A program made the translations under genes and the position numbers. From NCBI GenBank assembly GCA_018350325.1, contig JAEVLN010000011.1:864449-928448 (forward strand): a stretch of DNA of 64,000 nucleotides. The letters are read 5' to 3'. The notes below the pieces were generated by a model. It saw only the letters and a program-made list of their open reading frames with translations. It made no database searches and was not told where the DNA came from. Shown here piece by piece: positions 21,256 to 31,747 of this stretch (positions are counted from its first letter, which is position 1; every line of letters starts with the position of its first letter). The stretch comes from Globodera rostochiensis. Its lineage: Eukaryota > Nematoda > Chromadorea > Rhabditida > Heteroderidae.

Positions 21256-23399
21256 CCGCAATCAAGTCGGGTGCGTAAACATAAAATGAGGAAACGCCAC
21301 GGCAATACTGGTATGAAGAACTCTGATTGGTTTCCTTGGGGTACAAACTCCGGTTGTGGTGAAGCCGGGAAAGCACAAAATTTTATTTTTTGTTGATAAT
21401 AATTTTTTTTTATCAGTACATATGTATGCAGTTTATATTGATCTTCGAGTTGAATTGGGCCCGATCGGCAGTTGGTGTTCGGGCTAGAGATGAATCGAGC
21501 AGAGTGATCAGTCCCTTCCCACGGAGCACTGAGAGAATTGGGTGTCAAAGACGAGTAAAATAGTGCGGAAATGTGGAACGATCCAAAGAAAAGGACCGTT
21601 AATTAATTAGCCTAGTCAACACCCCCCCACCAACCAACCAAATCAGCACTCCTTCAACAACAAATCAGCACTCACATCTCCCCCCTCCCTCCTTTCCCCC
21701 CTCTTTTTCTAGTGTTGCAACGGCCGAAAAGTTGGCGGACGGAGATGACCAAAATGGGGTCGTGAGCTGTCGCCATCGGAGCAAATTATAGACAATTAAT
21801 AAAAAAAATTCATGCCAGCAACCCAAAAAACCAAAAATGCGTACAAGGTGATGATCAAACCAGTCGTATATGTCACGGTCGTTTAAGTTGATGGAGTTGC
21901 GAGTATTCGGCCGCTCCCACCGAATGGCTCAAGGTGCGCAAACGGCGAAATCAGACTGACATAAAAATAGATATACTGAAAGAGAGAGGAAATTTCGGAG
22001 TGGGGGAAAATCAATCGATAAAAATATATGGATATATGGTAGTCAAGACTTAGTTTCACCGCCGAGCTAAACCCAACGGCTACTTGCGCACCACGCCGCG
22101 GGGAGGCGCCTGCCATTGTGATGCATAAAACAAACTTTGAAGCGCGGATAGGCCGTTGTGGTCAGCCGCCAGCCAGCAACTAGAAGACGTGCCTGGCCTT
22201 AAAAACGGTCATTGCCGATTCTAAGTCAGCGTCTCCCGTCCAGCTCGCTATCGTCCACACACCGTGCGTGTTGCGTAAAAAAAGCGCGCTTTCAGACCTT
22301 TCCGTCTTCCTCCTTTTTACAATTTAGTTGGCGTCGCCGCTGACGTTGGCGTCGCCGCTGACGTTGGCGTCGCCGCTGATGCCGGCAATGGCATTTTCGG
22401 TCGCAGTGGTCTTGTAGGCAATCTTTCCATAATTCTTTTTAGTAATATTTTTGTGAATTATTAGCTTAAAACAAAAACACTATTAAAATTTCACAAAAAA
22501 AATCAGCATGCTAAATTGGCACAGTTATCTAAAAAGGAAAAACATGGCATCCTCTATAAGTGCCTGCGCAATTTGCCAGCGCAAACATCTACTTCACAAC
22601 TTTTCGTCAAGGGACCTTTCGTAACGGACTTTTTGTCAACGACTATTCGTCAATGGACTCTTCGTCTTTTTCGTCAATGGACAACTATTCGTCAACGACA
22701 TTTTGTAAATACAAAATTTTTAAAAAACAACAAATTTAAATTAAATTTAAGTCAACAATTTTTTAGGTCTAGGGTAATTCGCGGCTTAGAAGCTGATTCT
22801 GACCTCCATTCCAACTAACACCGGCCCCAAATTCAAACGAAATTTTAAAAATATTTCAGAAATCAATTTTGGCTTTCAAAAACATTTAAAAACACGCTCA
22901 AAATCATCCAAAAAGTACGACTCAATCATTACTTCCCTTTTGTTGTAATGTTGTGTTTTTTGAATGATTTTGAGGCTTTTGTTGATTTTTAAAATTTTTT
23001 CAAAAAATCATAGATTAAATGATATCAAATGATGAATATGCTGCCATATTCGTGATCAGCGCACCTCGATAGCCCCTGAGTACTGTACTTCTCAGAATTG
23101 CAATCTTTTTTTTTTTGTGGGACAAGTAAACTTACTATTACCTATAAACTGTTGTTGACTTAAATTTTTTTTAAAATTATTTTGGCGAATTGAATCTGTG
23201 GCCTCTAGAGAGGCTCGAGAGTCTCGGTCTGGAGTCTTGGTGTAATTTCTCGGTTTCATCTATTGAGTCTTGGAAATTTCAAGTGTCGAGCATCCCTAGT
23301 GGCCCCAAAAACAAAATAGATGCATGAAGTTCAGCAGAAGCAAAAATGTCGTTTTGCTTCAAGGCAAATTTAAATTATTTAAAAATATTTCTTAGCTAT
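21256..23399. other. Long stretch with repeats, no gene recognised
   Basis: It contains the dispersed repeat at 21265-21385, a CT-rich tract at about 21620-21720, three copies of the 18-bp unit GTTGGCGTCGCCGCTGAC (22327-22380), iterated TTCGTCAAYGGAC words (about 22600-22710), and a relative of the foldback arm at 22780. Positions 21720-22300 are GC-richer but show no conserved frame. Confidence 0.45.
22327..22380. repeat. 18-bp minisatellite, three units
   Basis: GTTGGCGTCGCCGCTGAC occurs three times in tandem, the last with one change. Confidence 0.85.
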
Positions 23400-23515
23400 T
23401 ATTCATAATCGATTATAAAAAAGTATTGATTTGAGTGAGCGAGAAATTATTAAAGAATATTTACATAAATGCACATTTCAAAAGTGGGCTGTCATTTATT
23501 ACTTTCTTTTAATTT
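23395..23515 (+). promoter_or_regulatory. Divergent A-type upstream block
   Basis: It contains ATTCATAATCGAT, a shortened AGTATTGATTTGAGTGAG core and the GTGGGCTGTCATTTATTAC word in the standard order, 60-170 bp upstream of the ATG at 23567. The GTCAGG part of the core is missing here. Confidence 0.45.
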
Positions 23516-23566
23516 AGTAATATTGTAAAATTGTTTATTCAGAAGTTGTTTTTTAGCCCAAATATA

Positions 23567-24622
23567 ATGGAAAAGATTTGGGGTTTAATTTTGGTGTCAT
23601 TATTCGCAACAAATTCACTGGACAAAACCGAATCCGTACAATTGGAGGATTTGCCACTCCAAACATTTGACGAATTATTCGTAGAAGAATGGTTGGACAA
23701 TGATGAAGCCGATGATTTGAAAACGCCGCCGCCAACAAACTGTGGACAAAATGTCCATCAGCAAATCGACCGGCAGAACACCCAAATTGGACAAATTGAA
23801 CCCAATTCAACTGATCAGAATCCTGCTCTCACAGAGTCTGATCACCTTGGACAAATTGAACCCAATTCAACTGATCAGAATAATCCTCTCACAGAGTCTG
23901 ATCACTTTGATAATGCCAAAAATGGCGAAGAACAGAACCAAATAATGAAAGGAATTTCTTCAAACAAAAAACGTAAAATTGTTGACAAATTCCACGCAAT
24001 AAAAGAAGAATTTAGGCAAAAGGGAAATTTTTCGGCAAAAGAATGGAATCAAATTGAAAGGAAAATTGCTAATCATTTAAATGTCAGTCGCTTAAAAATA
24101 TATAAATGGAAAAAAGCATTTGGCTTAAATCAAAATACCCCAAAAAATAAGCGAAAATATTTGGTAGAGAAATTTGATCAAATGAAAGCCGAGTTAAAGC
24201 GGGACGGATGCAAAAACTCTTATAATCACGAAATTGATGAAACTGTCGCAAAAGAGTTGGACCTCAGTTTGGCAACAATTTACAAATGGAAACGAAAACT
24301 TGGCCAATCCAGTGAGTTTTTTGAACCCAAATTTATTAATTTATTTATATTAATTAAAAATTCTTTTGCAGAACCAAATAAACACTCCCAAAGCGAACAA
24401 AAGGAATTGCTGAAACGTTATTATCAAATTAAGAACCAAAATCCTAAAATTATTGACAAGGACATTGCCAAAATGTTGAACATCGGCATAGCTACTTTGG
24501 TTAGATGGAAAAAGGAATTTAAACGACAGCAATTACATCTAAATTCTGTCGATGGACATTCTGTGGAAGAGAATGCCGCGGCAAATATTCAGGAAATTGG
24601 GAATTTGGAGTTGAATGAATAG
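23567..24622 (+). CDS. Subfamily A secreted protein with three HTH-like modules (intact)
   Basis: The predicted exons are 23567-24311 and 24372-24622, giving 331 residues. The start follows the family rule (MEKIW after AGCCCAAATATA); an earlier in-frame ATG is at 23531. The signal peptide is about residues 1-18, then FDELFVEEWLDNDEADD and two NSTDQN-type repeats. Module 1 is at about 135-188 (KRKIVDKFHAIKEEF to YKWKKAFGL). A basic NKRK stretch precedes module 2 at about 195-246 (KYLVEKFDQMKAEL to YKWKRKLGQS). Module 3 is on exon 2 (LLKRYYQIKNQNP to VRWKKEFKRQQ), followed by the NSVDGHSVEENA tail. The 60-nt intron is a multiple of three without a stop, so an unspliced message would also be open. 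Confidence 0.8.
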   Translation: MEKIWGLILVSLFATNSLDKTESVQLEDLPLQTFDELFVEEWLDNDEADDLKTPPPTNCGQNVHQQIDRQNTQIGQIEPNSTDQNPALTESDHLGQIEPNSTDQNNPLTESDHFDNAKNGEEQNQIMKGISSNKKRKIVDKFHAIKEEFRQKGNFSAKEWNQIERKIANHLNVSRLKIYKWKKAFGLNQNTPKNKRKYLVEKFDQMKAELKRDGCKNSYNHEIDETVAKELDLSLATIYKWKRKLGQSSEFFEPKFINLFILIKNSFAEPNKHSQSEQKELLKRYYQIKNQNPKIIDKDIAKMLNIGIATLVRWKKEFKRQQLHLNSVDGHSVEENAAANIQEIGNLELNE

Positions 24623-25200
24623 TTTCAATGATTTGGGAAAAAAACGATTGGGCATGCTTTTAATTGATAAAGAATCTTTGTAACAAAATCGTTCAATAAG
24701 CAACAAACAAATGCATTATTTATTTTAATACTTTTAAAAAAATTCAATAAATAAACAATTTTCAAAATAACAACAATTTTCAAATAATCTAATCCCAAAA
24801 AACGATTTAGGCATTTAGTTTTAAATATTTTTGTCATATGTAAAACATTTAAAATCTTTCTTTGTTTAAATATCATTTTCAAAATAACTTTTTACATTTA
24901 TTACCAGGGTAAGCATTTTAGGATAGAAAATCTCAAAGTAGGATAGTGGTCTGTTTCCCCATAGTGTCGCAGCTAGGGTTGTCGGTTACGAACCGAGAAC
25001 CGAACCGAAATTTCGGGTATCCGAACCCCGGAATTTCGGAACGTCTGTTTTTTCACTACCGGGTGAAACGTCTGTTTTTTCGTTACCGGGCGAAATGTCC
25101 GATGGGCGAAATGTCCGCGGGCGAAATGTCCAAGGGGCGAAATGTCCGATAGCATATCAAGTGTCGTGCCTCACCAAGGATGATGGTGAAAAATGGCGAC
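24623..25200. other. AT-rich 3' flank then short minisatellite
   Basis: Positions 24623-24900 are AT-rich 3' flank. Positions 25005-25155 hold repeats of the type GGGCGAAATGTCC and GAAACGTCTGTTTTTTC. No gene is seen. Confidence 0.5.
25005..25155. repeat. Minisatellite of GGGCGAAATGTCC-type units
   Basis: At least four GGGCGAAATGTCC-like copies lie at 25088-25148, preceded by two GAACGTCTGTTTTTTC-like units. There are no other features. Confidence 0.7.
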
Positions 25201-25480
25201 TTAGAAAATTTTACACCTGGAAATTGTTACAAAACTTTCTTTTGCGACAGTTTTATCGATTTCTTGCTTATAGGAGTTTTTGAATCCGCCCCGCGTTAAC
25301 TCGGCATCCATTTGATCAAATTTTTCTACCAAATGTTTACGTTCTTGGGTTTTCGACTTAAGCCTAAGACAGAACACCCAACTTGGACAAATTGAACCCA
25401 ATTCTACTGAAATTTCATCAAACGAAAATAATGATGAAAATGAGCGAATATGTAAATTGTTGACAAATTGAATTTTTGAT
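25201..25480 (-). pseudogene. Mosaic of two opposed subfamily A fragments
   Basis: Minus strand 25360-25235 encodes part of module 2 (KHLVEKFDQMDAELTRGG, then EIDKTVAKE). Immediately right, the plus strand at 25370-25470 carries spacer repeat and pre-module sequence (CAGAACACCCAACTTGGACA). The two pieces point in opposite directions, so this is a rearranged remnant. Confidence 0.7.
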
Positions 25481-25845
25481 GGAATTTGTTATGAAAAAAT
25501 TTTTTAAAATTATAAAAAGTCAAATTATTGGGCTTTTGAAATTCTCCGTATTTCCGGACATTTTATTGCGAGCCGGAATTCCGGATTCCGGCCTTTTTTA
25601 TGTTTCCGGTTACGTCCTGATACACATGAATCAATAGAAAGCATTGGCACTGGCATAATTGGGCTAATTCCACGTCAATTCCACCGGCAAACAGCGAAAG
25701 TTGGGCAATATAAATGTGGCTTGTTGTAAGCCAATTCATGCTTTCATTTATTTAATACAAAAATTTTATTTCTCCCATTTTATGTTTTTTTGAGTCGTAT
25801 TTTGTATAATTTTATTTGTTTTCAGAGTTATTTTGCCCAAATAAA

Positions 25846-26138
25846 ATGGAAGCGTTTTGGCTTTTATTTTTGGTGCTATTTTTTGCAACAAATTCACTGG
25901 ACAAAGCCAAATCCGTAAAAGTAAAATTTGCCACTCAAAACATTTGATGAAATATTCGGAGAATGCTGGTGGGACAAAGGTGAAGCCGAAGATTTAAAAA
26001 CGCCGGAGCCAAACAGTCACTTTGTTTAGATGGAAAAAGAAATTTAAACGACAGCAATTCCATCCAAATTCGGTCGATGAAATTCTGTGTGAGATAATGC
26101 CACGGCAAATATTCAGGAAATTCAGGACTCGACAATGA
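25846..26138 (+). pseudogene. Subfamily A gene, internally deleted and frameshifted
   Basis: The signal peptide (MEAFWLLFLVLFFATN) and leader TCAGAGTTATTTTGCCC are well preserved. A deletion after VKVKF removes bases and shifts the frame before the FDEIFGE motif. After about TPEPN the sequence jumps directly to the end of the last exon (TTTGTTTAGATGGAAAAAGA), with the tail NSVD-type sequence again shifted. The spacer, modules 1-2 and most of module 3 are gone. Confidence 0.8.
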
Positions 26139-27405
26139 ATTGGAAAAAACGATTTGGCATCTAATGATTTTAAATATTTTTTTTTTACAAATGCGATTTA
26201 CTTAAATATACTATGCTAAATCTATTATGGAATACCTGTACCTCTCAAACTTTCTCTTGGTCTATAAAGCACGAAACATCCAATTAAACAAAAAAACGAA
26301 ATTTTTATATTTAGCAAACAATTGATAAAAAATATAATGAAATTTGAAAGTAGTTTGGGGTCCGTGCATTTTTGCATTTTCGGGCATATCTAGGTTTGAG
26401 CAAATATGCCTGAAAAATGCCAACTTTTAGTGCATTAATTTAGTCCAATTTAGCTGAAATAACTTTATATGAGAACTGGCGCCGCCGGAAGAAATTTGTT
26501 GTTTTTGAGGCATTATGATAAGAAACTTTGTCTAAATAACTAAAATATATTGCATTTTTTTTAATATGTTGGGGAAAAGTGCCAAAACAGGGATTGTACG
26601 CGAAAATGGCGTAATAGGGATTTATAAGGACTAAAAAGTCGCTCTAATTCAAAATTTTCGAAATGTATGCTATTTCTGGGCTTCTCTCGTCCAAAAAAAA
26701 TGGTTAAACCCTAAAAATACCATCTCTGCGTGTAAATACCGTATATCATCTCATTATTACCCGTCTCAAATTATTACCCAGCCCCAAATAATTACCCATG
26801 TGGAAATAATGGAATGATTTGATTTTTTATTCATTTATCTTTAAATAAAAATCAACAAATGGAATTGCTAAACTGGGTAGGTAGATAAATAAGTGACGAG
26901 ACAAACAATTGGGGAAATTGGCAAACAAATTTGGGGCCTTTTCTAACTTTCGATGAAAAAACAAATTAGGATTGGGACCCCGACGGCCTGGTGGAAAGAA
27001 AATCACAAAAACTTTCCAATGATTTCTGAGTCTGCAAAAAATTGTTAACAGTTCTTGCGACTTCTGTAAACAGTGAGCAAATATTTTCTAATTCGCCAGC
27101 ACTTTTGCCAGAGGCAAACCTAAACCGCTGGTTACAAATTATTTTAAAATATTTTTATACTGATCGCCATTTCTATAATATGATGAATTAATTTGGTTCG
27201 CCTACTTTTTGTCGAACCATCCGGTGCTACCAGGTGAGAAGTTGCGGGCCCGGACTTTTGTATTACCTTCTCTTTATTTCTTCAACAATTAAATGGGACA
27301 AATGGTGGAAAGTGTTGTTGCAATCGTTGGGGCAGAAAGTGAATGACGGGAAGGAAGAGAGGAGTGAGTGGAAAGTTTGTGGGAGGAGGAAGAAGTGAAG
27401 GACAT
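26139..27405. other. Intergenic, no gene recognised
   Basis: Positions 26600-26695 repeat 18165-18260. Positions 26745-26810 carry iterated ATTATTACCC words. The rest is AT-rich and unremarkable. Confidence 0.45.
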
Positions 27406-27606
27406 ATGCCATCCAAATTGATGCTTATTTTATGCTTAATTCTTTTCCTGACTTTACAATTCCCGGAACCGATTGAAACTGTTGTTGTACGTACTGCTCT
27501 GAAGCTAGCGACATCGCCGGTAGGGAAAGTGGCGCTGAACGCGGTGGTGCCCGGCGCGGGAACCGGTTGGATGGACAAAAAACACAATAAATTTTTTAAT
27601 CTTTAA
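27406..27606 (+). CDS. Small putative secreted protein, unknown
   Basis: I do not recognise this gene. From the ATG at 27406 the frame encodes 66 residues. A short basic start and a strongly hydrophobic run (KLMLILCLILFLTLQF) look like a signal peptide, followed by PEPIETVVVRTALKLATSP, a VGKVALNAVVPGAGTGW segment and a basic end. An in-frame ATG at 27343 would add 21 basic residues and hide the signal. There are no Cys residues after the signal. It lies between family copies on the same strand. Coding status rests only on the signal-like N-terminus and slightly higher G+C. Confidence 0.4.
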   Translation: MPSKLMLILCLILFLTLQFPEPIETVVVRTALKLATSPVGKVALNAVVPGAGTGWMDKKHNKFFNL

Positions 27607-28379
27607 TATTTTAATAAGTTTTTTTAAAGCAAAAGTGGATTGCTAGGACAAATGCGTTTTAGACTGGTTGTCTATTCTCGATATATTTATTAAAAAATAT
27701 AAAATCATTTAGTCTCTAATCAAGTTAAATCATTTTAGTGCTTGGTGTTGCGGCTAATTTTTGCGCAAATTTCACGCTTTCTTTGCTATCCCTTCGATGT
27801 ATTCGCAACAGTACGTTGCTCATTTTCCATTTCATAAACTTGAAAACAATTTTTTCATAAATTGATGAGGATTATTAACTATTATTTTACTTATTCAAAT
27901 TTCGTACATACTAAATGAAGCTCCGTAATTAAATGAAAAAATATGTTAGAATTTTGACATCATTGATTTTTTAGCAAAAAAAAAAAGAAAGAAAAAGTAA
28001 GTGATTATTTCAAGGTATTGCAGTTACAAATTCTTTTTTGAGTAAAGCTCATCTGATTCTCTGCCAGAATAATGTGTTGCATTGCGCGAGTAGCGGAATC
28101 TTTCGATGTACAATTTCACATAACCAAATTTTGCATTAATATTTTTTTATTGAAAATAAAACAATAAATAATTTGAGAAATATTTATTTCGAAACAAAAT
28201 CTGATGCGTAGGGAAACATAGGCATATAAAAGACCATTTTTAACCAAAATTTTAAGCAACACTATTTTCGTTAAAAGTATCAAATACTTTTTTATTGAAT
28301 TCAAGGATTAAAGTTTTTTGAAAATTTTTTTCTTTGTTTTGTCAGAAAGTTTTGGCAAAATGGATGTTTCCATGGCAAA
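27607..28379. other. AT-rich intergenic, no gene seen
   Basis: This is low-complexity AT-rich DNA. Short frames show nothing recognisable. Confidence 0.5.
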
Positions 28380-28530
28380 TATGGTCATCCGGTCTCTAAT
28401 AGAAACGACCGGAAATTGTCGCCATTTTCTCCAATTAATAATTTTAGGGTTGGCAGAAATTTGGTTGGGCTTTATTGATTTTTGAATGATTCCAATTTAT
28501 TTGGGCTAAAAAATTCACCATTTTAGTTAT
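28380..28530 (+). promoter_or_regulatory. Second-type upstream block (TCATCCGGTCTCTAA)
   Basis: TCATCCGGTCTCTAATAGAA, ACGACCGGAA and ATTTGGGCTAAAAAATTCA match 16853-17000. It sits about 120-270 bp upstream of the ATG at 28651. Confidence 0.5.
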
Positions 28531-28650
28531 TTGATTTTAATATAAAATTTAAGAATATTTTTGCGTTGAAATGACAAATTTTTGCAATTGAGTTTCCATT
28601 TGAATTATAAAATTAAATGTAAATTTAGAGGTTGCTTTTTTCAAATAAAA

Positions 28651-29792
28651 ATGGCAAACTTATGGATTTTAATTTTGGTGGGATTATTTGCAACAAATTC
28701 AATGGAAAATGCCGAATCCGTAAAAGTAAAATTGGAGGAATTGCCACTCAAAACATTTGATGAAATATTCGGAGAAGGCTGGTGGGACAAAGGTGAAGCC
28801 GCAGATTTGAAAACGCCAGCGCCAACAAATTTTGGACAAAATGTCCATCACCAAATCGACCGACAAAACACCCAACTTCGACTAATTGAACCCAATTCAA
28901 CTGATCAGAATCCTGCTCTCACAGAGTCTGATCACCTTGGACAAATTGAACCCAATTCAACTGATCAGCTTGGACAAATTGAACCCCAGAATCGTCCTCT
29001 CACAGAGTCTGATCACTTTGGACAAATTGAACCCAATTCAACTGATCAGCTTGGACAAATTGAGCCCAATTCAACTGATCAGAATACTCCTCTCACAGAG
29101 TCTGAGCACTCTAGACAAGACGAAAATAGTGCTGAAAATGAGCGAAAACGTAAAATCATCGACAAATTCCACGCAATAAAAGAAGAATTTAGGCAAAAGG
29201 TAAATTTTTCGGCAAAAGAATGGAATCAAATTGAAAGGAAAATTGCTAATCATTTAAATGTCAGTCGCTTAAAAATATATAAATGGAAAAAAGAATTTGG
29301 CTTAAGGCAAAGAAATCCAAAAAATAAGCGAAAACATTTGGTAGAGAAATTTGATCAGATGAAAGCTGAGTTAATGCGGGCCGGATTCAAAAACTCTTAT
29401 CATCACGAAATAGATAAAACTGTCGCGAAAGAGTTGGACCTCAGTTTGGCAACAATTTACAATTGGAAACACGAACTTGGCCAAATTAGTGAGTATTTTG
29501 ATCCAATTTTACTTTTTATTTTTATTAATTAAATTCTTTTACAGCAGCACAACATAAACACTCCCACAGCGAACAAAAAGAATTAATGAAATGTTATTAT
29601 GAAATTAAGGACAAAAATCCTAAAATTAGTAATGAAAACATTGCAAAAATGTTGAATATTGCAAGAGCCACTTTGATTAATTGGAAGAGACAATTTAAAC
29701 AACAAAAATTCCATCCAAATTCTGTCGATGGACATTGCGTAGAAGAGAATGCTGGCTCAAATGTCCAGGATATTGAGAACTCGAATTTGTGA
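28651..29792 (+). CDS. Subfamily A secreted protein with three HTH-like modules (intact)
   Basis: Two exons (28651-29488, 29545-29792) give 361 residues. The start MANLWILILVGLFATN fits the family; an upstream in-frame ATG at 28582 is not shared. FDEIFGEGWWDKGEAAD is followed by the longest spacer in the window, with both long (NPALTESDH) and short (LGQIEPNSTDQ) repeat units. Module 1 ends YKWKKEFGLRQ, module 2 ends YNWKHELGQI, and module 3 on exon 2 ends INWKRQFKQQK, followed by NSVDGHCVEENAGS. The intron acceptor reads TTACAGCAG, a tandem NAG-NAG site that would add or drop one residue. Each NSTDQ unit carries an N-x-T sequon. Function is inferred as for the family. Confidence 0.82.
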
Positions 29793-31234
29793 AGTATTTG
29801 ACGAATTGTCAAGATCTTTTGGGCTGGTTTTAGGGACGATATTTGTGGTCCATTTTTTGTGCTATGTGAATGAGAATTATGATAAAACGAGTCTATGCTA
29901 GTGCTGGATGTATGTTGCTATAGATGTTTTTTTGAAAATAACAGTCCGATATTACCAAATATGGGAAAACCTCCCAAAATTTTAATCCTGATAAAACAGC
30001 GCTCACATGTAAGTGAGCTCTGTTCGGTGATGATCTGCTGAAACAAATTAGAATCTCACAACAATGTCAACATTTCAATTGTAAAGATGGAGAAACTTTG
30101 CCGCCCAGAATGACTAGATTTTGGATAATGACCGTTTCCCGATCGACAGAAGGTGCAACACCATCAGGAAGATCCTGGTGCGCGAAGCCGAGAGGCCCTG
30201 TTTAAGATGGAATGGACAATGATCATAATGGCAAAACTGTAAACAGAAAACAACTGTGCACAGGACCCAGGCAAGGGTGGCGATTAAGGGGTAGTCAAAA
30301 GGTTTGAACATCTTCTCACCATTACATCGCTCAGTGCTCATTTCCCCCCAGGCGTCCCCTCCTCGCTCACCACACTCTCTCACTGCCGGCGTCGCATCAC
30401 TTCTGGCCATCTTCGCCATCAGCTCCTCCCACCAATTGACCATTTAGGCAGCATGCCATTTTTCGTCACTCATTCCAATAATTGGCACACATTCCTACTG
30501 TACCTCATGCATTTCCATTCGCCATCAACAAATCGACCCAAACGCTCCTCAAAAAAAATGCATTAACGAACAATCTCACGCTAACGCAAAGTTGTGTAAA
30601 GCAAACTTCCGCCGTTCACTGACATTCCTCCATCATTAAAATGCTATACGCACGCGAGTGCGAAAAACCTGAATCAAAACAAGGCATGCGAAAATCGAAC
30701 GATAAACGAAGTGAATGCTCTTAGTCCAAAAAAATTCAACAATCCCACGTACATTGAATTATCACATAATAGTGATGTATCACCACCTTTGAAAAGATAC
30801 GACCTTTGGCGGAAGAGTTCGGATATCATAGTGACGAAATTGTGGAAAAATTCACGACTCTATTCGTTTTTTGGGGGAGTCGAGATTGTCGTTTTTGGGT
30901 TAGTCGGTATTTTGGTCAAGATTTTGTCGGGTAGAGATTTTGTCGTTTTTGGAAGAGTCGAGATTTTGTTTCTCTTAAACGGGGCTTGGATCAACTCAAT
31001 ACAAAGTTCAAGGGCATAAATATTGTCAACGACTAAACAAAAATTTTAGCTAAATCCAAAAGGCGTTCCAAACTCCAAAATCAATTTTAGCTCCAATTCG
31101 TGTTCTACGCATTTACCTAAAAACATGCATTTTTTTTTAAATTTCTCCTTGGGCCAAAATTCTTAAAGATTGCCGATTATCAGTTAATAGAACAGCTTTA
31201 AGCCTATACTTGCGTCAAGAATATTGATTTGGTC
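29793..31234. other. Intergenic, no gene recognised
   Basis: Positions 30840-30980 iterate TCGAGATT and TTTTGTCG words. Positions 30290-30440 are slightly GC-rich without a convincing frame. Neither strand shows a recognisable protein. Confidence 0.45.
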
Positions 31235-31345
31235 CCGGTTCAAAATAATATTTATGAGATGTCAGGCAATATTGATTGGGGTGAGATTTATTAAAGAATA
31301 TGATTTTCAATTGTGGGCTATTATTATTACATTCAATAATTTTTT
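31235..31345 (+). promoter_or_regulatory. Conserved A-type upstream block
   Basis: GAGATGTCAGGCAATATTGA (31256) followed by GGTGAGATTTATTAAAGAAT and GTGGGCTATTATTATTAC (31314) matches the block of other A genes, about 400-510 bp upstream of the ATG at 31748. Confidence 0.5.
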
Positions 31346-31747
31346 TCAAAGATAAATAATATTTCCTAATATTTGTAAACCTTAATGAATATTTATCAGG
31401 GATGTCGATATCATCTCCTCAAGATACACGATATACGATATTTACGTTACACCAAAATACGGTCAAATTTCGCCAACATTTTCTGATTTTTCCCCGGCGG
31501 TGCCTATCGCGGCACCGCCGACCACCTTCCCGAATCTGGGGCCTCAAAAATACATACGGGTGATTTTTAGCGAAAATACGATACGATACGATACGATACT
31601 CATTCCTGATATTTATTAATCAGAGAAATTCTTTAACACAAAAATAACTGACCAATTTTCATATTAAATTTTTTGTTTAAATTATAAAATTAATTGGATT
31701 TTACATATATAATTGTCCCTAAATTCAGAGGATTTTGCCGAAATAAA

